Origin: Angelakisella sp.
Lineage (GTDB): Bacteria > Bacillota > Clostridia > Oscillospirales > Ruminococcaceae
Assembly: GCA_020024515.1 (NCBI GenBank)
Contig: JAHHTR010000053.1
Location: forward strand, 1-13,433
Length of the DNA stretch: 13,433 nucleotides
Direction of reading: 5' to 3'
In this document: positions 1 through 6,133 of the stretch, piece by piece
Layout: the number at the start of each line of letters is the position of its first letter
How positions within the stretch are numbered: position 1 is the stretch's first letter
Translations under genes and position numbers: made by a program
Notes under the pieces: generated by a model
What the model was told of the DNA's origin: nothing
Databases searched by the model: none
What the model saw: only the letters and a program-made list of their open reading frames with translations

Positions 1-122
1 TTCCTTTTATGAGTCATTATTTTTTAGTGTTGCACTTATATTGTAAATCTATAATAAAAATACTTTTTCATTTGTTTTTCAGCGTTCTGAACAAAAATCA
101 ATAACCAATTTATTTATATTGC

Positions 123-180
123 TTAGATAAAATACCCCTCACTATATAGGCAACGAAAACACGTTTTTTATACCTCTAAA
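123..180. repeat. Diverged repeat block, left copy
   Basis: Shares three ordered blocks with 2842-2914: TTAGATAAAA (10/10), TCACTATATAGG against TCACTGTATAGG (11/12) and AACGAAA (7/7). Both copies then run through a TATACC or TATATC step into an A-rich tract abutting a minus-strand terminator hairpin. The two copies bracket the relaxase/RHH/oriT cassette. They could be recombination or attachment remnants, or simply related gene-end DNA. Seen directly; function inferred. Confidence 0.45.
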
Positions 181-214
181 TAAAAAAAGTCTCAAATATT
201 TTTATTTTGAAACT
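181..214 (-). terminator. Candidate second rho-independent terminator after relaxase
   Basis: Arms 188-196 (AGTCTCAAA) and 206-214 (TTTGAAACT) pair over 9 bp with one C-A clash on the plus strand, which becomes a G-U wobble in the minus-strand RNA. The minus-strand RNA then runs into seven U residues. The stem is AT-rich and only moderately stable. It would catch read-through from the relaxase operon. Confidence 0.4.
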
Positions 215-413
215 CAATAGGTATGCCCTAAAACAGGGCGGAGTTATTATTAGATTTAATATAGTTATATTATTATGTTTTAGTTATATATATTCTTTTT
301 CTGATGTTATATATATATTCTATTGTTTCCTTCTTTGGGGGTTCACTGTGAACAGGGGGGCAGTTCTACAAAATTATATACTTATCCCTTGGTGGAAGTC
401 TTGTTTGTTTTTT

Positions 414-451
414 AAAAGATAGGACGTCAATTTACTTTTTGACGCCCTATC
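414..451 (-). terminator. Rho-independent terminator of the relaxase operon
   Basis: Arms 418-430 and 439-451 form a 13-bp stem around an 8-nt loop. The single plus-strand mismatch is a G-U wobble on the minus strand, so the stem is continuous in the minus-strand RNA and is followed by UUUU. It lies about 80 nt beyond the relaxase stop codon. Confidence 0.75.
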
Positions 452-531
452 TGATTTCTTTACAAAAACACAGCGCTAATTGTCTTTGTAATTTAATGAG
501 TGGTGAAACGTTCTGTCATATAGATATAAAC

Positions 532-1680
532 TTAATACATCTGCATTTGGAAAGAGGGCTCATCATTGGATATATCATCAAGCTTTCTTCCCAAAGCGAG
601 ACGCTTTTCACGTAGTTTTTGTAATCTCTTGCTGTCAATGTGATTATGAGCTATCCTTGGTTCGGGAGTTTTACTTTCAAATACTTTTGCAATATTCGTA
701 AACAAATTTATTAAGTGCTTGGTTAAAACTTCTTGTTCTTGCTTTTGATTATCCGTTAACATTAAACTGAAATCCATTTTCATAACTTCTTTTATAACCA
801 TATTTTTTACTGACTTAAATTCATTGCATTCTGATAACTTAGGTTGTTTCCACTCTCTGTCAGAGTAGCTGTGATAGACCTCCTCTTTCAGCTGCCACCA
901 CGTTTTGTAGGCACTGTCTATGCTTTCATTTTCACTTATTTTATCGACTATGTTGTTGACTAACTGTTTAGTTGATTTATTAAGATAGCCATATACTTTC
1001 TTACCTTTGTATGTTCGTAACCGCTCATTTAAAAGCATTAGCATATCATTTAATTCTTTGTTATTACTTTCAAGTTTGATATTTTCAAGAGCTTCTCTAA
1101 ACTCATTTTTCAACTCCTTGTTATGCTCAGTCATGCCACTGTATATTAGCTGTAATCCTTGATTAAATATATTACCGACTAATTCATGCTTAATATTTTC
1201 AATCCCTTTTTCATTGAGATAACCTTCGTTTGGATTATCAGAATAAATTATCATATGGATGTGCGGATGATGTCCTTCATTGTGGAAGGCAGCATACCAA
1301 TGATAGTTATCAAGTCTAATCTTAAAATTTTCAGCCATTTTGGGAGCAAGCTTTGACATAAGCGTGTGCCAACTTTCTGCGTTGTCATAACCTGTGCGAA
1401 TTGCATCTTCACGAGTTAATGAAATTATAGGCATATATATCGGTCTTGAATCTTTGGTAAGCTCACGCTGAACTTCAGAAAGATTAATAGGTTTGTAGCC
1501 AAAAGAAAACAGACCGTGAGTACTTATTTTTTCCACTCTCGGTCTGTTTGCAATATAATCTATGTAGTTTTGGACGTGTTCGACACCTTCTCTCGTTGCA
1601 ATATATTTTACTGTATTCGATATTTTTTTAGAACTTGTATCGGCTCTTAGGTAGTGACACTTAAAAATTATCTTAGGCAT
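532..1680 (-). CDS. MobL/MobP3-type relaxase
   Basis: Predicted DNA relaxase that nicks oriT and pilots the strand in conjugative mobilisation. I use the internal ATG (382 aa, starting MPKIIFKCHYLR) because it follows GGAGG, although by only 3 nt. The ATG 12 nt upstream has no ribosome site, and MobL proteins usually begin this way. Residues 24-33 (TVKYIATREG) match the N-terminal MobL block, and Y26 is a candidate nucleophile. GLFSFG (56-61) and ISLTREDAIRTGYD (86-99) are further family signatures. HNEGHHPHIHMII (133-145) is the HUH metal-binding motif. The C-terminal half is charged and helical, lacks a visible helicase domain, and is probably for partner contacts. The start overlaps the end of the upstream RHH gene by 8 nt, so translation is likely coupled. 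No type IV secretion or coupling-protein genes are in the window, so a helper element would be needed. Confidence 0.88.
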   Translation of the reverse strand: MPKIIFKCHYLRADTSSKKISNTVKYIATREGVEHVQNYIDYIANRPRVEKISTHGLFSFGYKPINLSEVQRELTKDSRPIYMPIISLTREDAIRTGYDNAESWHTLMSKLAPKMAENFKIRLDNYHWYAAFHNEGHHPHIHMIIYSDNPNEGYLNEKGIENIKHELVGNIFNQGLQLIYSGMTEHNKELKNEFREALENIKLESNNKELNDMLMLLNERLRTYKGKKVYGYLNKSTKQLVNNIVDKISENESIDSAYKTWWQLKEEVYHSYSDREWKQPKLSECNEFKSVKNMVIKEVMKMDFSLMLTDNQKQEQEVLTKHLINLFTNIAKVFESKTPEPRIAHNHIDSKRLQKLREKRLALGRKLDDISNDEPSFQMQMY

Positions 1681-2086
1681 AGTCCTCCTCATTGCTTACG
1701 TTCAAAGCATCTTCAAAACAAATTTTACCATTACAGTTCTTGACAGTGTTTACAGCTTGGGCTCTTAACCTTTCAATATATTCTACGGGGATATCTAAGC
1801 CTGCGACAAGAATTTGCATAATGATTTCCATTTCAACTGCAAGTCTGAAAAGATTGGTTGCATTTCTGTTTTCACATTCTTTGATACTTCCGTCAATTAC
1901 TCCAACAAGAGTGTCACTTAAAAAAGCTGTTGAGTCATTGGTACCTACGTAACCAATAAAGAACTCAACAGCTTTAGCTATCAGTTGGCTTTGATTTTCG
2001 ACATTAAGTCGTTTGATAAGTCCATCAACCTTATTGATAATATCCGGATCAAGCCATACGTTTACACGTTGTTTTTTCTCTTTCAT
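1673..2086 (-). CDS. Ribbon-helix-helix relaxosome accessory protein
   Basis: A 137-aa protein opening with KKQRVNVWLDPDIINKVD, the beta-strand of a ribbon-helix-helix (MetJ/Arc/CopG) fold, followed by the helix pair QSQLIAKAVEFFIGYV (about 32-47). The remainder (50-137) is a helical partner or multimerisation domain. RHH genes of this length directly before MobL relaxases are typical relaxosome proteins that bind oriT and help nicking, and often repress their own operon. The start ATG has a good site (AAGGAGAAAAATT-ATG). It overlaps the relaxase gene by 8 nt. The putative oriT lies just upstream, which fits both roles. The specific DNA target is inferred. Confidence 0.8.
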   Translation of the reverse strand: MKEKKQRVNVWLDPDIINKVDGLIKRLNVENQSQLIAKAVEFFIGYVGTNDSTAFLSDTLVGVIDGSIKECENRNATNLFRLAVEMEIIMQILVAGLDIPVEYIERLRAQAVNTVKNCNGKICFEDALNVSNEEDYA

Positions 2087-2221
2087 AATTTTTCTCCTTC
2101 TTAAAATTAATATTGTTTTATCTCTATGGTGTCATATCGCAGTATCCATAAATATTCCTAAAATGGCTAAAATATCTATATAACAACTGACTTACGACAT
2201 CATTGGATACGTTTACATCAC

Positions 2222-2320
2222 CCAGCGTGATATCAGCCACAAAAGGCTACGTATTGGGGGAATACGGTCGGCATTGCCGACCGATGTGATTGCGAGGGCG
2301 TCCTCGTTTTTTCCTGCATA
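2222..2320. other. Putative oriT (stacked inverted repeats)
   Basis: Just upstream of the RHH/relaxase operon there is a GC-richer cluster of inverted repeats: near-palindrome GCGTGATATCAGC (2225-2237), CGTATT-GGGGG-AATACG (2250-2266), CGGTCGGCATTGCCGACCG (2265-2283, sharing two bases with the previous stem), then CGAGG-GCGT-CCTCG (2293-2306) and six T. TTCCTGC follows at 2311-2317 and resembles the TCCTG-C nick core of the RP4-type MobP family. Position, hairpin density and the nick-like core are seen. Calling it oriT is inference. The last hairpin plus T-tract could instead act as a plus-strand terminator. Confidence 0.5.
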
Positions 2321-2841
2321 CAAATAGGTCGCTCTCTTTTCTCTTATTTTCGCCCTATATAAGACTTATTATCACCTCCGATTTAGCTATAATTTCCCCT
2401 GAAAAGCTCTCCACAAATTCGTCCTATTTGGAAAAATATTGCGATATGTGACAGTTAGTCCACATTTAGCATAGGAGGGCAAACAGGGGCGTTTGTGCGC
2501 GTGTGGTGGCGAGTTAAGATAGCAAGTTCAGTTTGCAAAGAGACTTTCGCTTTGGAAATTGTTTTATAGTTTTCTTGATTTGGTAATGATTGCAGTAACA
2601 TACAGCATACTTTTTAATTTAAATAATAATTTTATCCTCTTCTTTCAATCTTATTTTCTTTGTAGGTATGGTACGTTTCAGACATAATGTAATTAAATAT
2701 TTTTTCAAATTATTTTTATCACCTTGTTTTTGAAAATTCTATTTTGATATGAATTTTATAATATATAATATTATTTTTATGACTCCATCGTTTAGTGAGT
2801 CATCTCACAGTTCTTATTTTTCATTCCAAAATTAACTTTGA

Positions 2842-2914
2842 TTAGATAAAAAATATCACTGTATAGGTACGTAACGAAACGTGACGCAGGTATATCTTTT
2901 GATAAAATAAAAAA
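2842..2914. repeat. Diverged repeat block, right copy
   Basis: Second copy of the block at 123-180: TTAGATAAAA, then TCACTGTATAGG, then AACGAAA, then TATATC and an A-rich tract ending at a minus-strand terminator. It differs by an extra TACGT before AACGAAA. Within it lies the 15-mer GTAACGAAACGTGAC (2871-2885), which recurs with one change at 3031-3045. Confidence 0.45.
2871..2885. repeat. 15-bp dyad, imperfect copy
   Basis: GTAACG-AAA-CGTGAC, identical at 14 of 15 positions to the perfect dyad at 3031-3045. Two half-sites around an AAA centre look like a protein-binding or recombinase site. The binder is unknown. Confidence 0.4.
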
Positions 2915-2948
2915 GCCGAGGACACAATTTTACTTTGTATCTTCAGCT
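2909..2948 (-). terminator. Strong rho-independent terminator, likely for the rloAB-like operon
   Basis: Arms 2914-2927 and 2935-2948 form a 14-bp stem in the minus-strand RNA with two G-U wobbles and one A-C mismatch, a 7-nt loop, and then a run of at least five U residues. It lies about 370 nt past the RloB-like stop codon, which is an unusually long 3' untranslated stretch. No gene was found between them. Confidence 0.75.
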
Positions 2949-3030
2949 TAGTTTATTTCTATTCAGTTTTTAGTTTGCAAGACGCAGATTGTAACTAATC
3001 TCTTTGTAATTTTTTGAATTATATTATGCA

Positions 3031-3045
3031 GTAACGAAACGTTAC
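3031..3045. repeat. 15-bp dyad, perfect copy
   Basis: GTAACGAAACGTTAC is a perfect inverted repeat (GTAACG/CGTTAC around AAA). It matches 2871-2885 at 14 of 15 bases, with starts 160 bp apart. The repeat arrangement suggests a pair of operators or recombination half-sites rather than chance. Confidence 0.45.
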
Positions 3046-3318
3046 CCGATAGATTTTAAATAAAATTGAGTTTCACAGGATGTCACAATTTGGTGCTGTT
3101 GACAAATAGGGTAAAAAAATAACTATATATCTTAGTGTTTCAACATTTAGATTTTGTTTTTCAGGATATTTGTAATTAATAGTTTTAAGCAGAACTTTTT
3201 ATTCTTGCTTTGTACAGTATTTTGTTAATTCAAAAATTTTAGAAAAGCATCTTTTTACATCTTATCTTATAATCGATTTTGAAGCTATTCGTTTGTTACT
3301 TTTCGTTAATTTTTAAAA

Positions 3319-3981
3319 CTAAAAAAGATTACAATCTTTTAATATCTTTTCAACACTTTCGTTAATTGTTAGAGAAGGATTATTCGAATAATATGTAAAT
3401 CCCATATATTCATTTAATTTTAATCTGTTTTTCTTATTGTTCTCCATTATTTTATTTGCTCTACAAATAGCATTTTTAACATCGTCAATTGAAAGTTTCG
3501 AGAGACATCTTTTGAAATTAGTCTCTTTCTTGTATTTATCAAGGTCTTCAAATTTTTCATTGAAAGCACGATTAATTGGCGCAAGGTATTGCGTTCTACC
3601 AGTAAAACTACCATTGCAATCTGCCTTGTGTAAAATCATCCACAATTCAAAAGTAAAATTGCTATATCCCAAATCATACTTAAACGAACGTCCTTTTAAT
3701 TTATTCGCTTGATTTAACTGCTTTAAAATATTTTTAAATTTAGTTACGTGACATTCTTCATTACTTTCAATATCACAAATATGAGTTGCAGATGGTGTTG
3801 AAAGAGGATTAACACTTTTGGCGAATTTTATAGGATTTTGTTGAACTTTTGGTACTATGGATACTTTACATTCTAATTCTTCAATATTATTGATACAGCT
3901 TTCCAGCCAATTAAAATACCATTTTTCTGTTTCACCTTCAACTGTAAAAGTATATTTTAAATTTGTTTTTTTCTCATTCAT
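3319..3981 (-). CDS. RloB/AbiLii-like TOPRIM protein
   Basis: Predicted TOPRIM-fold nuclease partner of the adjacent ATPase. Using the ATG that follows AAGGAGAAGAAGATA gives 220 aa. VEGETEKWYFNWL (14-26) carries the TOPRIM glutamate E15. HICDIES (67-73) is in the place of the acidic pair, here D70-x-E72 rather than the usual DxD. SNFTFELWMILHK matches the RloB hallmark that ends in FELWxxxH. Known RloB/AbiLii proteins pair with an AAA-type ATPase in anti-phage systems. The start overlaps the upstream ATPase gene by 8 nt, so the two are co-translated. A weak AAAAGATT/AATCTTTT hairpin (3323-3340) spans its stop codon. An alternative ATG 18 nt upstream lacks a ribosome site. The enzymatic activity is inferred. 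Confidence 0.8.
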   Translation of the reverse strand: MNEKKTNLKYTFTVEGETEKWYFNWLESCINNIEELECKVSIVPKVQQNPIKFAKSVNPLSTPSATHICDIESNEECHVTKFKNILKQLNQANKLKGRSFKYDLGYSNFTFELWMILHKADCNGSFTGRTQYLAPINRAFNEKFEDLDKYKKETNFKRCLSKLSIDDVKNAICRANKIMENNKKNRLKLNEYMGFTYYSNNPSLTINESVEKILKDCNLF

Positions 3982-5305
3982 TATCTTCTTCTCCTTCATC
4001 GAATAATATCGCTTCTAAAATAGGAGAAAAATCAACATCTTTGATTGCGCCAAAACGACTTATAAAATAGTTTTTCATATAATCTTCGCCTTTCCGCACA
4101 CCATTGGCTCCCGATGTTTTAAAATCAGATAATGAGTAGTGTGTACTTTCATGTGTGATATCATCTCTTTCAACAAACTTAATTTCATCTCTTCTAAATA
4201 AGTTACCATTTAAGAATATTGGATTGTGTGTATTGAAAACAAGCTGTGCATGGTTCTTATTTATATCATCATTATGGAATATATTGATAATATTCATAAG
4301 TGCCATAGGGTGAATTGAAGCATCAAATTCATCAATTACCAATATTGCACCTGTAAGTAATGCTCGAATAACTAATGGAAATTCATTAACAAATCTAATT
4401 GTACCATAAGATTCAAATATTTCTGCTGGAACAGCCAAGTTTCTTTTATTTTTATTAAAAATTGATAAAAGGACAGATTCTGCACCTTCTTTTGTTGGTT
4501 TATAACCTAATATATTCGAATTAATACCAAATTCGCTGGCTGCTTCACTTAACGTTTTCTCTACATATATTGTATCCTCTTCAGGATCAGCAAACTTTCT
4601 TGCCAATTGTATTGAATCTGTACGATATATGACCATAAATTTGTTTTCAACCCAATTAAGAATTAAATTAACAATCTTTGTACTAAAAATTGATTTAAAA
4701 CCACTAGTCAAAAACAAATCAGTTGTGCTTAATCCATTTTGAGAAATTACTAATGCACTTTTCATATTATTTTCAATAGAATCATTAAGAAATTTACTTA
4801 TAGGATCCAATTTCGCAATATGAAGATTTTCATCTCTTGTAAAGATTTCATTATTGTTTATTGATAAAGATTCCTCGACAATACTTCTTTCATAATCATT
4901 ATCAAGAAAATTTCCAATATCCATTACCAACTTATATTCAACAAGTATGTTATTTTCAATAAACTTAATCGAAAAGCCAACAGGAGATGGTTCAGCATCT
5001 TCGCAAAACGGTATAAGTTCTAACTTAGTTGATGCTACATTGATTGATGATATATTTTCTGCATTTTTAATATTTCCTCTGATTAAAATCGAACGAAATG
5101 TATCCATTGCACCAATAATATTTGTTTTACCTGAAGCATTTGGTCCATATATTACAGCAGATGAAAGTGCTTTGTATTCGTTACTTCCGATTTTTTCTTT
5201 TTGAATACTATAATCCAATCCTTTTTGTTTTTGTGCAGGTATCATAGAAAAGACCATTTCATTCTTAAAAGAACGGTAATTTACCGTTTTAAACTCCAAT
5301 AACAT
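3974..5305 (-). CDS. RloA/AbiLi-like OLD-family AAA ATPase
   Basis: ABC/SMC-like ATPase expected to sense phage infection and control the TOPRIM partner. I choose the ATG after TGGAGGATAAAATT (443 aa, starting MLLEFKTVNYRSF). A longer TTG-started frame reaches 5338 but has no ribosome site and reads through this Shine-Dalgarno. LLEFKTVNYRSF is the classic first strand of the OLD/RecF-type ATPases. Walker A is GPNASGKT (54-61). ESYGTIRF (298-305) is the signature-like motif. Walker B is ILVIDEFD (321-328), followed by the D-loop region ASIHP, and FNTHNPIFL (358-366) supplies the switch histidine H360. The middle (80-290) is a variable insert without TOPRIM; that function is in the next gene. 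Transcription probably starts from the consensus promoter 45 nt upstream. GajA-like fusions are excluded because the nuclease is separate. Confidence 0.85.
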   Translation of the reverse strand: MLLEFKTVNYRSFKNEMVFSMIPAQKQKGLDYSIQKEKIGSNEYKALSSAVIYGPNASGKTNIIGAMDTFRSILIRGNIKNAENISSINVASTKLELIPFCEDAEPSPVGFSIKFIENNILVEYKLVMDIGNFLDNDYERSIVEESLSINNNEIFTRDENLHIAKLDPISKFLNDSIENNMKSALVISQNGLSTTDLFLTSGFKSIFSTKIVNLILNWVENKFMVIYRTDSIQLARKFADPEEDTIYVEKTLSEAASEFGINSNILGYKPTKEGAESVLLSIFNKNKRNLAVPAEIFESYGTIRFVNEFPLVIRALLTGAILVIDEFDASIHPMALMNIINIFHNDDINKNHAQLVFNTHNPIFLNGNLFRRDEIKFVERDDITHESTHYSLSDFKTSGANGVRKGEDYMKNYFISRFGAIKDVDFSPILEAILFDEGEEDNE

Positions 5306-5349
5306 AATTTTATCCTCCATTTTACAGATTTTTTTCAAAATCTAATTTC

Positions 5350-5378
5350 ATTATATTCATATTATGCCCAAATGTCAA
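5350..5378 (-). promoter_or_regulatory. Consensus sigma-70/sigma-A promoter of the rloAB-like operon
   Basis: Minus strand TTGACA (5378-5373), 17-nt spacer, TATAAT (5355-5350): both hexamers and the spacing are exact consensus. The -10 ends 44 nt before the ATG at 5305. This predicts strong constitutive transcription unless a repressor intervenes, which is notable for a defence operon. Confidence 0.85.
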
Positions 5379-5428
5379 CGAATATAACTTTTATTTTGAA
5401 AAAATTATGCAAAATACTATCAAGTAGT

Positions 5429-5449
5429 GTAGATATTCTCTATATCTAC
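5429..5449. promoter_or_regulatory. Perfect inverted repeat upstream of the rloAB-like promoter
   Basis: GTAGATAT and ATATCTAC form an 8-bp perfect inverted repeat around TCTCT, about 50 bp upstream of the -35 box. No T-tract follows on either strand, so it is not a terminator. It could be a regulator binding site. The regulator is not identified. Confidence 0.4.
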
Positions 5450-5469
5450 ATCCTAGAGTAAGATTTACC

Positions 5470-5631
5470 CTAAAATATTTTTATTATACTATCTTCATAG
5501 CACGGAGTTAGTATTTTAATGATGTTATCTTTTACCTTTGGATTTGTTTTATCTGCAAAAGAAACAGTTACTTTAGAATTATTAATTATTTCTTGTAAAA
5601 CCGGCTTATTATCAACATATATCAATTCCAC
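5470..5631 (-). CDS. Possible small ORF or gene remnant, 53 aa
   Basis: A GTG-started frame reads MELIYVDNKP at its start, then SKVTVSFADKTNPKVKD at 19-35, and ends IKIF. The composition is mixed and protein-like, and the pattern (short strand, basic NPKVK, helix) resembles the very small proteins that accompany transposon or plasmid genes, though I cannot name the family. The same frame is open further upstream from an ATG at 5715, but is broken by TGA directly after residue 24, so this may be the 3' part of a pseudogene. The ribosome site before the GTG is weak. Confidence 0.3.
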   Translation of the reverse strand: MELIYVDNKPVLQEIINNSKVTVSFADKTNPKVKDNIIKILTPCYEDSIIKIF

Positions 5632-5926
5632 ATCGATACTTCACATAAAATATCTGGGTGAGTTAACCATTTTGATAAACTTTTTGATTCCAAATAAATT
5701 ACCTTTCAATATCATAATAATCGTAAAAAAAAGAAAAGTTTCATGATAAGTACATAATAGTATTGTTCTTATAATAAAACGCTAATTCATATGTAAATTC
5801 AAAAACTTTCCTGCTTGTCATTCTTCACAGTGCTTAGGGTAGTGTTTACTCATCTACATTCTTTTATCAAGTAGATAAAAATTATACTGACATCAAACGT
5901 TCTATATCAAGAGCAGGAACACCTAC

Positions 5927-5942
5927 TGACAATCGATTGTCA
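5927..5942. repeat. 16-bp perfect palindrome
   Basis: TGACAATCGATTGTCA is fully self-complementary, with no loop. Such a site suits a symmetric dimeric DNA-binding protein. It sits downstream of the restriction operon, away from any obvious promoter, so its role is unknown. Confidence 0.4.
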
Positions 5943-6133
5943 TATAAATTATATTACAAAACACTATTCAATATAAATTAGAAAAAGATTTTATATAATT
6001 GGTGGTTGTTTGTGTCTACTGGTACTTAACAAGTACAAATAAGCTGGTGGGTTTTATTACAATAAAAAAGTACCTAGTAAATACTATGTAGTTAATAGCT
6101 AAATTAATATATAACTTTTGTTAATCATATTAT

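Larger units (their letters stand above)
1..413. other. Noncoding left end, no supported gene
   Basis: AT-rich DNA downstream of the relaxase terminator. It holds a diverged copy of a repeat also seen at 2842-2914, one hairpin with a T-tract on the minus strand (181-214), a short stem GCCCT/AGGGC (225-239), and a GTTCAC/GTGAAC palindrome flanked by G-tracts (336-360). A 71-codon TTG-started open frame (207-422, plus strand) crosses the terminator hairpins, has no ribosome binding site and gives a low-complexity hydrophobic peptide, so I do not call it a gene. Confidence 0.6.
2087..3318. other. 1.2 kb noncoding block between rloB-like gene and relaxase operon
   Basis: No supported gene on either strand. 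Contents from left to right: leader of the RHH gene (2087-2210, no clear promoter boxes); stacked hairpins proposed as oriT (2222-2320); a minus-strand GGAGGTGATAAT sequence near 2372 that resembles a ribosome site but leads to no convincing start; a hairpin with a bulge (ATGTG/CACAT, 2446-2465); a GC-rich island (about 2470-2520) in otherwise AT-rich DNA; two overlapping hairpins (2779-2808); repeat block 2842-2914; a strong minus-strand terminator (2909-2948); and a perfect dyad at 3031-3045. From 3046 to 3318 I see only AT-rich sequence. Confidence 0.6.
5379..6133. other. Intergenic, partly decayed stretch
   Basis: About 750 bp between the restriction operon and the rloAB-like promoter. 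It contains a possible small minus-strand gene (5470-5631) with an in-frame stop just upstream of it, inverted repeats GTACTT-AAC-AAGTAC (6022-6036) and TAGTA-AA-TACTA (6075-6086), and a 16-bp palindrome (5927-5942). I see no convincing terminator for the restriction operon here. A plus-strand open frame (5519-5746) gives a low-complexity hydrophobic peptide and is not called. Confidence 0.5.

Noticed and set aside
207..422. Plus-strand 71-codon frame with TTG start
   Set aside because: No ribosome site, hydrophobic low-complexity product, and it overlaps two minus-strand terminator hairpins.
2235..2318. Short minus-strand frame starting MQEKTRTPSQ across the hairpin cluster
   Set aside because: Its codons are dictated by the inverted repeats and it has no usable ribosome site; better explained as structured noncoding oriT-like DNA.
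5306..5338. Longer N-terminus for the ATPase from an upstream TTG
   Set aside because: It reads through the GGAGG that serves the ATG at 5305, and OLD-family ATPases begin right at LLEFKTVNYRSF.
5519..5746. Plus-strand 75-codon hydrophobic frame
   Set aside because: The opposite strand reads more like protein here; the plus-strand peptide is rich in I, L and S, as expected from reading AT-rich antisense DNA.
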